Below, piece after piece: positions 47,701 to 60,000 of a stretch of DNA of 64,000 nucleotides. The stretch lies in contig OX344753.2 in NCBI GenBank assembly GCA_947034885.2, positions 17,608,001 through 17,672,000 on the forward strand, given 5' to 3'. How positions within the stretch are numbered: position 1 is the first letter of the stretch; the number at the start of each line of letters is the position of its first letter. The notes beneath the pieces were generated by a model. It ran no database searches, was not told the origin of the DNA, and saw only the letters and a list, made by a program, of their open reading frames with translations. The stretch comes from Thuidium tamariscinum (lineage: Eukaryota > Streptophyta > Bryopsida > Hypnales > Thuidiaceae). Position numbers and translations under genes: made by a program.

Positions 47701-50700
47701 TAGTGCTGAAGTTGTTCAAAACTACTGTGAATGAGGAATTGATATTTCCAGTTCATGCTTCCATTCAGACTTCAAGTTACATGGATGCAAAACCGACTAC
47801 TGGACGGAAGAAGAAACCGGTTCTTACCAGACAATACACCAAGACAGTGAGTGCATGTCTTTAAGATTCAGAATCTGAAGAAATTTTTTATTCTGTTCAT
47901 ATGGAGATGTTCTCCTAAACTTACAAATGTCTACCTCTCTTTGTCCAGGTTGTTACCCCAAGCCATCGTGCACCCGAGGTCGTCATGTCGCAAGGGCAGT
48001 ACACATCTGCCATTGATTTGTAAGTTAAAACCTGGTATTTGTTGTGTCTATCAGCTTTCCGAAGTCATGTGGTATTTGGTGAATCTTCTCTTGCTGTGCT
48101 CGAATTTAATTGTTAAATTCAAATATTATGCGATACTTGAAATGTTGGACCAGATGATAGTTAGTTTGTCTCTCCGTAGCCTTCTTTAGTTACACTCATT
48201 GTTGATAGCGACCACTCTTTTGTCCCTTTCAGAGATTCCTCTACTCGTTTGAAAATTCAATTACGTTGTCGCATGTTAACTTTACTTCTTCTACGTTATA
48301 TTTCTCTAAATATTGATTTCTCTTACAACTCGTGAGGTTGTTCTGTGCTTGATTTGCTGCAGGTGGTCGGTCGGTTGTATCTTTTGGGTATGCACTACCC
48401 GGTCTTCCTGATTCAGCAGATTAGATGTGGTTCAATCTCTTGTTGTTGTATAGAGTGGCAGCTTAGATTGTGGAAATTTCGAACATAGAGTTTCGAAAGC
48501 TTGACCCCTCTTTGGTCTTGTGAGTTTGTCGAATTTGCTAAATCTTATGTGCTTTCGGCGTTATCACGTGAATCAGGAACTCCTTGTGCGGGAAAGCCAT
48601 CCTAATCACCGTGGGCCATTAACGAAGCCCCTTTTTGGTGTACGGTATGATTCTGGTCTGGTTCTCTTTGCCATGATACTATGAAGAAGACCTCAAAATC
48701 GTTCTAAGCTTTTTAGTTGTGACTATGTCCAGCTTTCTTTCAGTGTTTCGTTATTCATTAATTACGAAGTATTTGCTACCCTTCCCATCTCTATGTTTTG
48801 TTCTAGCCCACTTAACACTTAAAATGACAAACCAAGCCAAGGGGCATGTAAAAAGTCAAACCTAAATTTCACGTAGTTCTTGATTTTAAATGTCTTTAAG
48901 CTTGACCAAGAAAATTTAGCTCCAGTAATTTTTCTTTTTACTCCATTTTACTTTTTTTCAAAATTGTTAAAATTGTAATTTTGTGATACTTTGAAGGTAG
49001 CATCTTGAATGCTTGAAATATATCACTTTTTGAACTTTTCAATTGAATTTCTCTTAGTGTGAGCTCAAGGAGTACACCATGATGTTTATCACTATCATCT
49101 CCATTTTTCCTAAAAATTTCATACTATTTTGAAGCCTTTTTGTAATTACTATGATTTCTGCAAAGCAATAACTTAAAAAAATCATATAAAAATCATTTTA
49201 ATGATTTTAATTATGAAAAAATGAATTTAAATATTGGATATACATTAATACATGTGAAAAATATCAAATTTTTGAAAGGTGTGTTTTAATATAGAAATTT
49301 AATGAAGTTTGACCAGTGGGAACATGGAATGTCTTTTAAGGGTTAACACTGCTACTTTGACCTGAGACTGCAGCGGAGAGCCAACTACTCCTTTAAGGGG
49401 TGAATCGTATAACAGCGATATTTCTTCGGAGCTACACGATCAGGTACCTCCTACCGAATATTTTTTTGTTGCATTGCGTTGGCTTGCTTCTAGTTGAGCA
49501 GATGCCTCTAGATGATCTTGCCCAGAGGATTTTGAAGTAGTCTTTTTCTTTGAACATTGGTTGTGTGTCGTGTTTTTGATAACCCCATCCTGTGGCCTCG
49601 TGCTCATCTTGTACGAAGCTGTGTTACACTACTGTACAATATACTATTTCGTGTCATAAAATATGCAGGAACGTACGAGCCTTATTATTCACTTTCCATT
49701 TTTAGTGGTTTAGATGTATGGTCTTCCGGCTATTTGAGTCCTATGGTACGCTAGCTACCTTACCATCCACACTCTTGGTTGCTTAAACTACCATTTCTAA
49801 CAATAATACCCATGTTGCAGTTGGATGTGATTTTTAACGTCATTGGCACACCTTGCTGGAAAGATATCGAGAGTGTCCCTGGCGAACATTGGCGAGCGTA
49901 CCTGAAGAAGGTACCTGGAAGGGTGAGGCCTCGTTATCCTATCCATGAGCCTGTAGCTTTTGGGGGTAATTTTGTACTTATCTCAGAATTTCCTCTGAAA
50001 TTTTCGTGGCACACATTCGTAAAGGTTGTCAGGCCTTTGTTGAGCCTCTATGAAGCCAAGAAGCCCAAATATAATCTCGGTTTGTTTTAGTTGTTTTGAG
50101 TAGGCCATATCGATTGTCCAATATTATTCATTTTTTGATCAGCACTTGCAATGTTCTTTGTTGATTCTGGTGGTATTAAATTTGACCCTATTTGAATTAT
50201 CTATTTCATAATATTATCAGTCGAACATATCATTTTATAGCCATGTATGACAATAAGACCTTGTTTGTGGGGGGGGGACTTTCTCAGAACTTTCTCAGAT
50301 GTATGTTTTCTTGCGGTAATTATTTCTGTGTCTTAAATTTTTCTCTAAATTTTAGCCATTTACACGTTCTTTAGGTATTTGTTACCCAGACGCGGAGGCC
50401 AAAATGTGGCTGATGGATGACTTTCCGGATCGCTGTAGAAATGAAAAATTCACTCCTTCCAAAAATTAAATCATTTTTGGCAAGTACCTTGGTAATAGGT
50501 CTTGTCTTTTCAGGGCTAAGTCTTGCTTGAAGCTGAGAAAGAATTGAACATTTTACACAACTGTACGAGGAGTTGTGTGAGATCACTCAGATGTAAACAA
50601 CATTTTCAGATTTGTCAAGCTGGGAGACCATATTTTAGCACTTCTTTCAATCGCTTTTTGTCATTCCAACGCATTGACGAATGTATATTCTCATGCTTGT

Positions 50701-53679
50701 AGGCAGGAAACATTGTGAAACGACTGTCGGGCTTAGTTGATGACAATGCGCTGGACCTCCTGCAACGGTTGTTGACATTCGCTCCCCAACGACGTTGCAC
50801 TGCAGATGAGGCGCTTAATCATACTTATGTGAGCAGTCTTACTTTTGTACCCTAATCGCCTCCGTTGCTGTAGGAGGCTATTTGTCGTAGTATATTTTCT
50901 TTGTGCAATAGCTAAGTGCTACATTTACAAATATTCAAGATGCTTTGGTAGAGTGACTTTGTTTTCATTGAGTGACCTACACCGCGAGAGAGTGACTAAG
51001 CAATGGCTTTAAAAATGTAGAGAGTTACGGTGTCCGATGAGAATGGGACATGTGTTTAGAAACAATAGTAGCACGTCTGGGCCCATCGTTTCAAAGTATG
51101 ATTTTTTTTTAATATACTTGTGAAATGTGGTTATGCGAGTCTTGGCATTTCAAGATTGTGAATGTTGTATTTCATCCTCAGTACAATTCCCAATATAATC
51201 CTAAAATATTTTGGGCAGAGGCACTTGTGATTTGCTGCTAGTTTAAAATTGGTGAATGTGCTTAAAAAGTTTAGTTGGATTTTGTTAGCGTGATGGCAGT
51301 GAAACAGCTATTGACTGATGCAAGTCCCACTATGGACATACTTTTTCGACACATCTAGCTTATTATGTCGTCTCATGCTTGTGGCCTGTTGCAGTTCAAG
51401 GGTATGAACAAAGCGCTAGACGTCTGGCCAATCCCACGGGTTGGAAGATCACCCTCGACTCTGCCTGACCATCCACTCTGGAAGATCTCCGAGCCTGCTG
51501 TTGCCCTTGGCCTACTTGAGGTGACTTTGTATCCCATGTGCTGAACCCAGAGTTCACATTCTCTTTGTCACGTACTCTTTGGCAGGGCGGATAAACATTA
51601 GAATAAATTTCGTATTCGTTTAGCCCCCAAGACTCTTAGTTTCCTGTATTCACTATTGCCTATCTTGGTTTGCTTGATGACAGAAAATACTTGTTATCAA
51701 ACTTGCCAAGTGTGACCAAATTTGCAAAGCTCTCTTCTAATGGTTGTGCTTATATCTGCAGAGAGAGCTGGAGATGTCTGCGAATCATAATGATGGAGGC
51801 AAAATGGAGCTCGAGCATCTGCTTCAATGTGAAGTGGAGCAGCAGCAGATGCAGACCAATCTACGGCGGGCTTCTCTTCGAAGTCTTGCCAATAATGGAT
51901 TCTTCAATCCTTCCGTTTTCCTATCCAGTGCTGTTTTGAAGGTACTGGAGCTTCTGTCCATGTTTTTTCTTTTGGTAGCAAAGTTTGGCTCGGGTTACTT
52001 TCAAGACCGAGAGGAAACAAAAGGAAACAAGTCGACTGTCATTGTTCATCTATGTAATCATTATTATCTCGTGAACTTCTAAGTACCCAACTTCAAAATA
52101 CAAGGTCCACTTTTGAAGCTAGTATTCAATTATAGTAACTTTTAAAACATTTGTCTGATGTTCAAAACTGTAGGGTAGGATTCTTCTTTTTATTGAGACA
52201 TTTTGTTACCTTCCTTGAAGTGTCTTAAGTGATTTATGTCAAATCCGATTGATATGAAAGCCAGTTTTGACCATGTGTACACTTGGGGGTTAAAGGATAC
52301 CATGTGAGACAGTATACATTAAATAACAGTTTAATACGTATATTGCCCGTTGGTCAGATTACTGATAGCAGTTGACCTCATACAGGTTGATTGTAATCTT
52401 GCGCTGTGGCAATGTAATTCTGAGATCGTGATAATTCTGTTGATATTGCTCATGTCTTAATGGTGTGTGCTGGAACTTCTCATGTTTCGAAGCAGCCACC
52501 ACGTGAAATCCCGCTCTTTCCATGTGCAACATCGCGAGCTACTGACAACTCTACTGAATCAATGAGCAATCAATCCGAGTCTTGGTCTGTAGAAGAGCGT
52601 CTGTACCAAACTGAGGGTGAACCAGCGAGGTGGTCTAATGATTCAGAGATCTCTCAGGAACTCGGTCAGCCAACAGGGTTTGCATCTGCTGTGGAAGGAA
52701 GCTTGCCTTACATGAGTGCTTCTGTCCAAGAAGACGAACCACCTCCTGCAAAGCGGCCAAGAAAAATGATGATCAGGTACTTCGCAACTTCTACATTTTG
52801 GCAATATTGTCGTAGATCGCTAAGCATAGTCTGGAACATATATTTTCTTCCAAAAGATAAGGAGAAAATGGAAGCTAAGAGATCATTTCACACCTAGACG
52901 CTTGAATATTAACTTCTCAAATATCACGTCGTTTGTGCTCCCACCAAACCCTTGGCCAAACCCTTGGGCTAGTTCAAAACTCACTCTATGCCCTCAATTC
53001 TCTCTAATGTCTGGAGCAACAAATGGGCTTCTACATGCACTCCTACGTGTTAGATAGTTATGATTTGGAAGTTGTATAACAGAACTGTACACAACATGAC
53101 AAATTTTGATGATCTACATGTAGCGTGCAATTGTTGACTTTGGTGTTTAAAAGAGTCGAGTGCACTCCTGCAATCACTTTGTTATTTCAAAAGAAGTTGA
53201 TTAAAAATGGTTTGGGTTATAAGACTCAGAGCTTCACATCTATATATGTTCACTTATTTGACGTGATGTTTCAATTCATCATTGTTATGAAACTATAGAC
53301 TCAATAGAAACCAATTTTTGGTGTTGACAAGCAGGCATTAGGTGTGAAGGGCGTGGCGTATCTCATAATTTTTTGCTTTAACCTTATACTGTCCTTTTGG
53401 GATCCTTGATTGAGCATGATTTTAACAGGGTCGAATCACTGAGGCCAATCACTGAATATCTCCTAATGCAGGCTAACATCTCTTGTCACCTCTGTATCTT
53501 GATGGCATGTTATTTCTCTTAACAAGACTCTACTTTCACATTGCTTGGTTTATTGTCTCATGACTTGGAATTGTTGTGAGTGCAGGCAAGGCTCCCTACG
53601 CTTTGAGCTGAATTGTCCCGACATAGAACCCATCTTTCAGCAAGGAGAAAGGATAGGTGACACTAAGTTGTCCAATTGA
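44793..53679 (+). CDS. MAPK-like CMGC serine/threonine protein kinase with divergent TKT activation motif, 588 aa
   Basis: Predicted active kinase. Exons: 44793-44865, 45992-46092, 46407-46503, 46648-46726, 47125-47235, 47516-47600, 47769-47846, 47949-48019, 48363-48387, 48577-48644, 49374-49443, 49821-49922, 50703-50828, 51395-51520, 51762-51941, 52496-52776, 53586-53679; frame is kept throughout. Kinase domain about 25-365: GSGSYG loop 36-41, Lys58 (VVALK), Glu76, HRDIKSEN 153-160, DFG 173-175, RAPE 215-218, DLWSVGC in exons 8-9. MAPKs have TxY eight residues before APE; here it is T206-K207-T208. The loop is about 40 residues, longer than in ERK. An insert (exons 10-11) precedes LDVIFNVIGTP. 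The C-terminal tail (about 405-588) has an EVEQQQMQ helix and a nuclear-localisation-like PPPAKRPRK. Intron 5 uses a GC donor inside the HRD Arg codon. The family resembles algal and bryophyte MAPK-like kinases I recall; substrate unknown. Confidence 0.92.
48812..49346 (+). mobile_element. TTAA-flanked 527-bp element inside kinase intron 10 (family IV)
   Basis: TTAA at 48812-48815 and 49343-49346, with ends CACTTAAAATGAC and, inverted, CCCTTAAAAGAC. It is AT-rich, without an ORF, and fills most of the 729-bp intron 10; removing it and one TTAA leaves about 198 bp, in line with neighbouring introns. Internal sequence was not matched to the other families. Confidence 0.65.
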
Positions 53680-54149
53680 GTCTCAAGTGCTCGAAAAGGG
53701 AAAGGTTGGAGTGCCACCACTTGTGAGAAAAATTGGTCTGGATTTATCATTTGTACAGAATAGTGTATTTTCCTACCTTCAATTGTTTCATTAAATCTGT
53801 ATTATGCTTTTTATTTTAGAGGTTTTTTCCCCTCCCTCCCTCCTTCATGTCTTATTAGGGATGTAGTGTGTTTGCAGTGTTCAAGAGTGTCTGCATTTTA
53901 ACAAGTAGCTATACCTTACAGGGGTTTTGTCCTATAAATTTAGAATGAAAACAGTGTACCAGTGGCTCACTGGCAGAGTATCAACCTATTCGAACTTTCT
54001 TGCATTATTGTAGATGTAGCTTTTTTTTTCAATTCAAGGCCTCCTCCCCTTTGGCCCACATTAATAAAGCAAGGACATTTCTTGAATTTTCATTATTGTT
54101 GACTTTCATTCTTTCATTCTTAGTGTATATTTATTGTACTTGCACAACT

Positions 54150-54377
54150 TTAATCCTTAAATGCTGAGGTGGATGTTTTGTGTTCTTTGAATGACAAAGA
54201 ATCTTCCCTTGTAGGATAGAAGTGTAATTATTCATACATGGTATTAGAGGTGGAAAGGGGAGATGTTCTACAGTACTTTGACTTTCAATGAGTATATTTG
54301 GCTTATTCAAAGTAGATGATGTCTCATGGTATCAAAATGCATGATTTTCACTAGTCTGTCGCAAGTTCAAGGATTAA
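54150..54377 (+). mobile_element. Family III element, copy 2 (220-bp core)
   Basis: TTAA at 54150-54153 and 54374-54377 enclose a core of the same length as copy 1 (15358-15577). Shared blocks are TTCTTTGAATGACAAA(G/A)AATCTT, TTCTACAGTACTTT, CAAAGTAG(A/G)TGATGTC and ATGGTATCAAAAT. Ends are decayed to TCCTTAAA and TTCAAGGA. Confidence 0.75.
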
Positions 54378-54536
54378 GTTAACATGAAGTATGTTGACAT
54401 CCAATTTGTGGACAATGTACAAATTGAAAACCATATTTCTTTTTCATTATAGCTTGGATGAAAGTCATCCTAATTTTTAGAGATACTTTCATAACATTCA
54501 GTAGCACTCTGTAGGGCTACCTTCCCAAGGACGGAA

Positions 54537-54600
54537 TGGTGTGGAATATCCCACATCATTCCATCCCAAAGGATGAAATGGTGTGGGATATTCCACACCA
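54537..54600. repeat. 64-nt fold-back: two 30-nt arms, 4-nt loop
   Basis: Arm 54537-54566 begins TGGTGTGGAATATCCCACA; arm 54571-54600 is its reverse complement with two mismatches in 30, around loop CAAA. It lies in AT-rich DNA about 0.9 kb past the kinase stop. It may be a small MITE core or a hairpin RNA source; no target was identified. Confidence 0.9.
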
Positions 54601-57085
54601 AATCAGTAACTTTTATTCAGTAACAAGGCAAAGAAGCAACGTGTCAGAGTTTCAGCTTGAAATTCGTGGATGACTCTCCCTACTTGGTAGAAAAGGCAGA
54701 GTCTCTTCTTGCTACTGAATGTTATGTTGCAAAGTTGTTGTCCTATCCAAGTTTTGGATTTGGTGTTACTAGATTACTTATTTTTCTAAAATTACAATGT
54801 GGAAGTATATCAATTGGTTGATCAAGCCAAAATTGCATTGAAATGTTCAAACTTGCAAAAATGAGGTCATAGAATCAAAGAATACAAAAATTTCAAAACA
54901 TCATCATGTGAAGAGAACCTCATTTCAAATCCATTCCAACAATATTTATTCAAAAATATTGGTGATAGCACTGGTGAATCTAACTATATGGATAGAATCT
55001 AAAACCTAAACTCTACAATTTTTATTTTAATCTCAATTCCAAAATATTCTTCCAAATAGTACTTTAAGATGATTTTTCCAAAATTATCAATTCTAGATAT
55101 GAGTCTCAATGCTCACGCATTAATGATCTATAAAATGTTGTACTAAATGTTTTGATTGAAATTAGTGTTGCAATTCCAAAATTCAACATTATTGGCTTAG
55201 GTACAAATCTCATCTTGAATACTATTGATTTCCATCATAAAAAATACCATACATGGTAAAGAGCAACAATAATTTTTGGAATACAAGCCTTTTAAGGACA
55301 AGATCCATTGCTCATTAGTCAAACATCATGTCTAAGCTAAGTGTAGTCTATTAGATTGTGCTTAAATATCAATTCTATATTTTTATTACTTGAAACTATG
55401 AATTGTAAACCATTGTGAGAAATTTCAATTTGTTTCATGAAAAATTATAATTGTTATCAATTTTGTTGCCAAAATTACGGTGAAATATGAAAAAAAAATT
55501 ACTAAAGTTTTTGCACTTTTGCAATAGATATGACAATTTTGAATGAAATTGATGAAGAAAAGACCTTGTGAATCTAAAGGTTAAGTTGTTAACCAATGCT
55601 TAGTGTCATGTTTTAGTATTAAATGATAGTAGATTTAAATACAATTTTACAATCCCAATAAACCTACATATACACTTCAAGAACTCATTAAGGATTTTCA
55701 CTAATTGTAGACCTCTTGGTGATTTTTTGGTTTCTATAGGGGGTGCTTTTTTACATAGAGTCCAAAACAAAGATAATGAAATCAAGACATGGTTTTAGAA
55801 AATGTATAGAACAGTTTTTTTTCCAATATGAAGTGGATTTTAGCTATTCCTTGTTTTTTTTACATGGATGTATTTTTGTGAAATATATATAGATTGACAA
55901 TTTATCTAAATTTAAAAAAATTTACCCAACAATTTCAATAAAACAATTATGTCATCATAACAATGCTAAACCTTTGACTCTTTCTTTCTCCCTATGATAC
56001 CTTCTGAGGATATCTATGAGCAACTAAGTTTTCCATCGCTTTGTTTAGCTCACAAGAATGCTAGTGTGTGAGTATAAACATACAAGCATGTGAGCTTCTA
56101 ATATGTATATAAGTAGATATACTACCACCTTTGAAGGTGTTTATAGTAAAAATACCTATAATGTAGGTACCTATAATATAAATATATTCTTATCATAGAA
56201 GGTTTTTATAGTATAAGCACCTATATTATAGGTGCATCATCTCTAAGGCTTATAAGCTCACACTTCTACAGTCACATACTAGTAATCGTGGTTTAGCTCA
56301 CCATATCTTTCTCTACAAAGTGTCCAAATGGGGTTGAGATTTGATTGATTTGTAAGGGGCCCATCTTGCACCATTGCACGTGGGGAACCAAATGGAAAAA
56401 GGTTCCTCTTAAAATTAGTTAACAATGTTATGATCATTCACTTAACTAATGATGATAATTAGTATTAACTTCTCTAATTGACTTTAAAATACTCCAATTT
56501 TTTTTTTTAATGAACGTTTTTAACAATTTTTTTTAAAGACCTTCCTCTTTGAATAGTATAGATATCTAAGCTTTGTCACATGTCAAAACTTACAGCATTT
56601 TAAAATCAATTACTGTAGGGAACACTAAATACCATTATTAGTGTGGCAATGCGGGGTGTTCTTCTTCCACGGGAACCACGACCTTAAAATTCTGGTTTGC
56701 ACAGTCGAAAAGAACAATTGCCAACATTCAGTTCGCAGTTGCTGGCTGCCGTGAACTGAGAATGTCATTAAGTTTTTAAGTGTAAAATTTCCAAAGAATT
56801 TTTCAGCAGCATGATCGCCATTACTGCGGAATCTCACTGTTCTCTTGGAATATAGTGCGAGCCTCCTTTGGTTTCTAGACCGTCACTTCAATTTTTGGGC
56901 AGAAATCGAAACTGCCCTTTGCAATGTGCTTTCGGCAACCCAATTCACGAGCGCGCATTCATTGAGAGTGATCATGTTCACAGACTACACATCGACGAGA
57001 TTTTTGGTTGAGGGAAGGCCATGGACGGGATTTGAATCGCGATTTGTGTGATAATTATTGATCCATCGGAGTCGACGCAGTCAGG

Positions 57086-60000
57086 ATGCAGGCGCCCAGT
57101 GCAAGTTCAATCTCGTACGGTCTGAAACATCAGGTATGACATGGAGAATTCCTCAATTGGGTGGTCCTAATCGCGTTATCAGAAGGATCCACTGTTGGAA
57201 ATTGAGGGTTTCTCGTTCAATGGGATTTTATGCAATCGAAACTAAGTCAAATCGCAGTCATGAGCGGCATCGGTACCTCCGAAATTGGAACTCTGCGTTG
57301 GTTGGGTAATTTTGTTCTCATATTGGATTGATCCACTGGATCAATCCCTGAAGGTCTACTCAAGGATTTATGGTTTTAGAATGACGAAGTATGAAAATTT
57401 CAGACATGTCACGGGAATCAATGAAGAGCATTGGACGGGGTGGTCGATAAGAGTAGTTAAATTAGACCAAGAATTCAAGAAATTGTTCTCGTATGATTCA
57501 CTCAAAACTGCTGAACAAATAGATGAGGTCAGATTTGGATGTTCTGGTTCTTTAGGGTTTAACTCCAGTGGTCAATTGAAATTGTAAGCTGATAACGTTG
57601 GCACTGAATTGTTCTCAGTGAAGCTGATTTGGTGTTTTAAGGTGTTCGTTAGGTTGCTTGCATTTCAGTCAGACTGGTGATCTTGAGGGCTCTCATCGCT
57701 TGTATACTTGTAATCCTATATATCTGGTCGTGTGTAGTAGAATGCGAAGGTGACATTAGGGCTGTAAGAGTCTGTGATTCCAGCTGCCCAATTCTGTTGT
57801 TTGTTTCCCAATCCGACCTGCAAGATTTTGAGTCGTGGAATTTAGTTTAGAGAATATTAACCCCCTCGATCAAGTTGGATTTCTCAAATCGCCTCTATTT
57901 TGTTGTTGGAGCACTAGTCTTGAGCTTTGAAACCCATATTACATTAAACATGAAATTGTTTGTGAATTGACTTGCTTACAACAGCGTCTGTGGTCTATTT
58001 CCTTCTTTCCAGGCAAGATGTATCTCTACTCAAACAGCCGACAGGGAAAACAATCGATGGCTGGTTGGTACCCTGAGCTTGCGGTACGAAAATGAGGTTA
58101 GTTTTTCCTTGTGAATCCACTATAGAAACTCCATTTTTGTGATGATCTTTCTGGATTTAAGAGAAGGTTATGTTATTAGTGAGACCCCCAGTCCACTTCT
58201 GTCTGCTTCAGTTTCACGGTAGGAACACTACTTTTAGGATAGTTCCTATGATTTCAGTGTCCAGTCTTACATGTTTTATTAGCAAATGAAAGAGAATTTC
58301 GCCACATCAAATAACGCATTATATGGATAATGTATGCGATAAGCATGAAGGTTTTACAGGAACAGTGGTAGAGGCCCTCTAACCAACACTTGAACAGACG
58401 TTGAAGTGGTCTACATCCTCTTATTCCATTTGTACAAATTGTCTAAAATTTTAGAGTGGAAAGTTTGTGTCAGTGGTGATTATGGATGTACCTGTCTAAC
58501 TACATAACATCTTATGCGGAGTGCTTGTGTGGGCATGTTCTGTACAGGTTCATGTGCTTCATCTCGGAGAAAACGCATCCGAATTGGTTTGTCAAGGCTT
58601 ATACTCACATCGTGATGAGATTTGGGATATTGCAGCCTGCCCATATAACAAGTCACTTTTCACTACAGTCTACTCGTCAGGTATATCAATCAGAGCATGC
58701 TGCAAATATACTGGTCACCTGGATGACCAGAACTTTGCTCTTGGTTTTTTTGGTGCATTGTTTTATGTGGTAGTGGTGGGTTCTTTTGGATTCTTCCCTT
58801 TGACTAGTATGTAGGCTGCTGTAATCCCCTGGTTGAGAAGTCGAAACCATCTCTCTCATGTTTGTCAATGAAAACCTCAATTTTACTTGCTCATGGCAGA
58901 AATGAGGACCTGTGATGAAGATGAGAAAATGAGTCCTTGCATGTTTTGATCATTGAAATGTGCTCACAAGCCAGGATTGTTCAGAACATGATTTTCAGGA
59001 ATATTAGACAGTTTCAGTAACTATTAGATAGTATTATGAAGATAATCTCTCCATGACTCATGAGGACGTCTCCCTGTATATTACGGGGAGTCCCTCACAA
59101 GATCATTGTGAGCATAGGGAGACCTTCCCATGATTCTTGGGAAAATCCGTTTTTGTTCTGGTTTAAAATCCCTAGCAACAATATTTTTTCTCTAGTAGAT
59201 TTTTTAGAGATGCACTTTAGTGGATCAGTTGCAGGGTATATTTTCTGAGAAGCATTCCTAATTTTACTGCACAAGGCTGATTGTAAATGGCATGTCAGTT
59301 ATAGGCTGATGAAAATTGTGCAAGATTGTGATGTGCCTGTATGGAAGTGTATGCAACTCAATATTTTGACAAAATTTTGCATGTTTTTTCTACAATTTTA
59401 GCTGGGGAGACAGGAACAGCGATTTGGAAGATTCCTGAAGCACGAGGAAGTAATTTGGCTGTTTTACCACTAGAAAAGGCCGCCTCATTGTCAGGTGTAC
59501 AGCAGCAGTGGAAGTGGTATGTAACTCATGGTTGTCAGACCTTAAAGTATTGACATGGACAAAGGGATGAATGAATCATTACCTTCATGAATTTCTGGGG
59601 AGGAATTGTGGCATAAGACTTGTATTTCTTTGAACTTAAGAAAAAAATTAGTTTGCTATAATTGGTTTCCCTAAGATGCGTATTATTTTATCTGTTTTGC
59701 AAGGCGTTTGGTCTGAACCATATTAGTTGTGCTCAGTTCTGTCATGGTGGAACAAAATTGAAAAAATGAGATCCAGTACCCAATTTTTGGAAGCTGCAGC
59801 CAGGAATTTCCCTGTGCGGCAATTAATAGAAGCTTACAGTTTTCTCTGACCATTGCAATGAATATGGAGAGCGGTATCCAAACCTGCTAAACCTCGAATG
59901 AATGTGATTTGATTGCAGCACACTTTGGTGGCCATCTGGCCAGCATCCACAAGTGGCAAGCATAGGGACGGAGAAACTTGTAGTGTGGAATGTGGATTCT

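Larger units (their letters stand above)
53680..57085. other. Intergenic region between kinase and EIPR1 genes
   Basis: The kinase 3' UTR probably reaches about 54080 (AATAAAG at 54063-54069 could be its poly(A) signal). AT-rich DNA follows, with a family III element and a strong fold-back. GC rises from about 56630, marking the EIPR1 promoter and leader; the short ORFs there (56625-57051) have no recognisable similarity. Otherwise nothing seen. Confidence 0.6.

Noticed and set aside
49557-49754. Possible extra kinase exon (ORF with YEPYYSLS)
   Set aside because: Joining exon 11 (ending at 49443) directly to 49821 gives an intact kinase subdomain; including this segment would break the alignment at LDVIFNVIGTP.
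59068-59143. tRNA-like cloverleaf
   Set aside because: No T-loop GTTCGANTCC, no acceptor stem of 7 bp with correct spacing and no anticodon arm.
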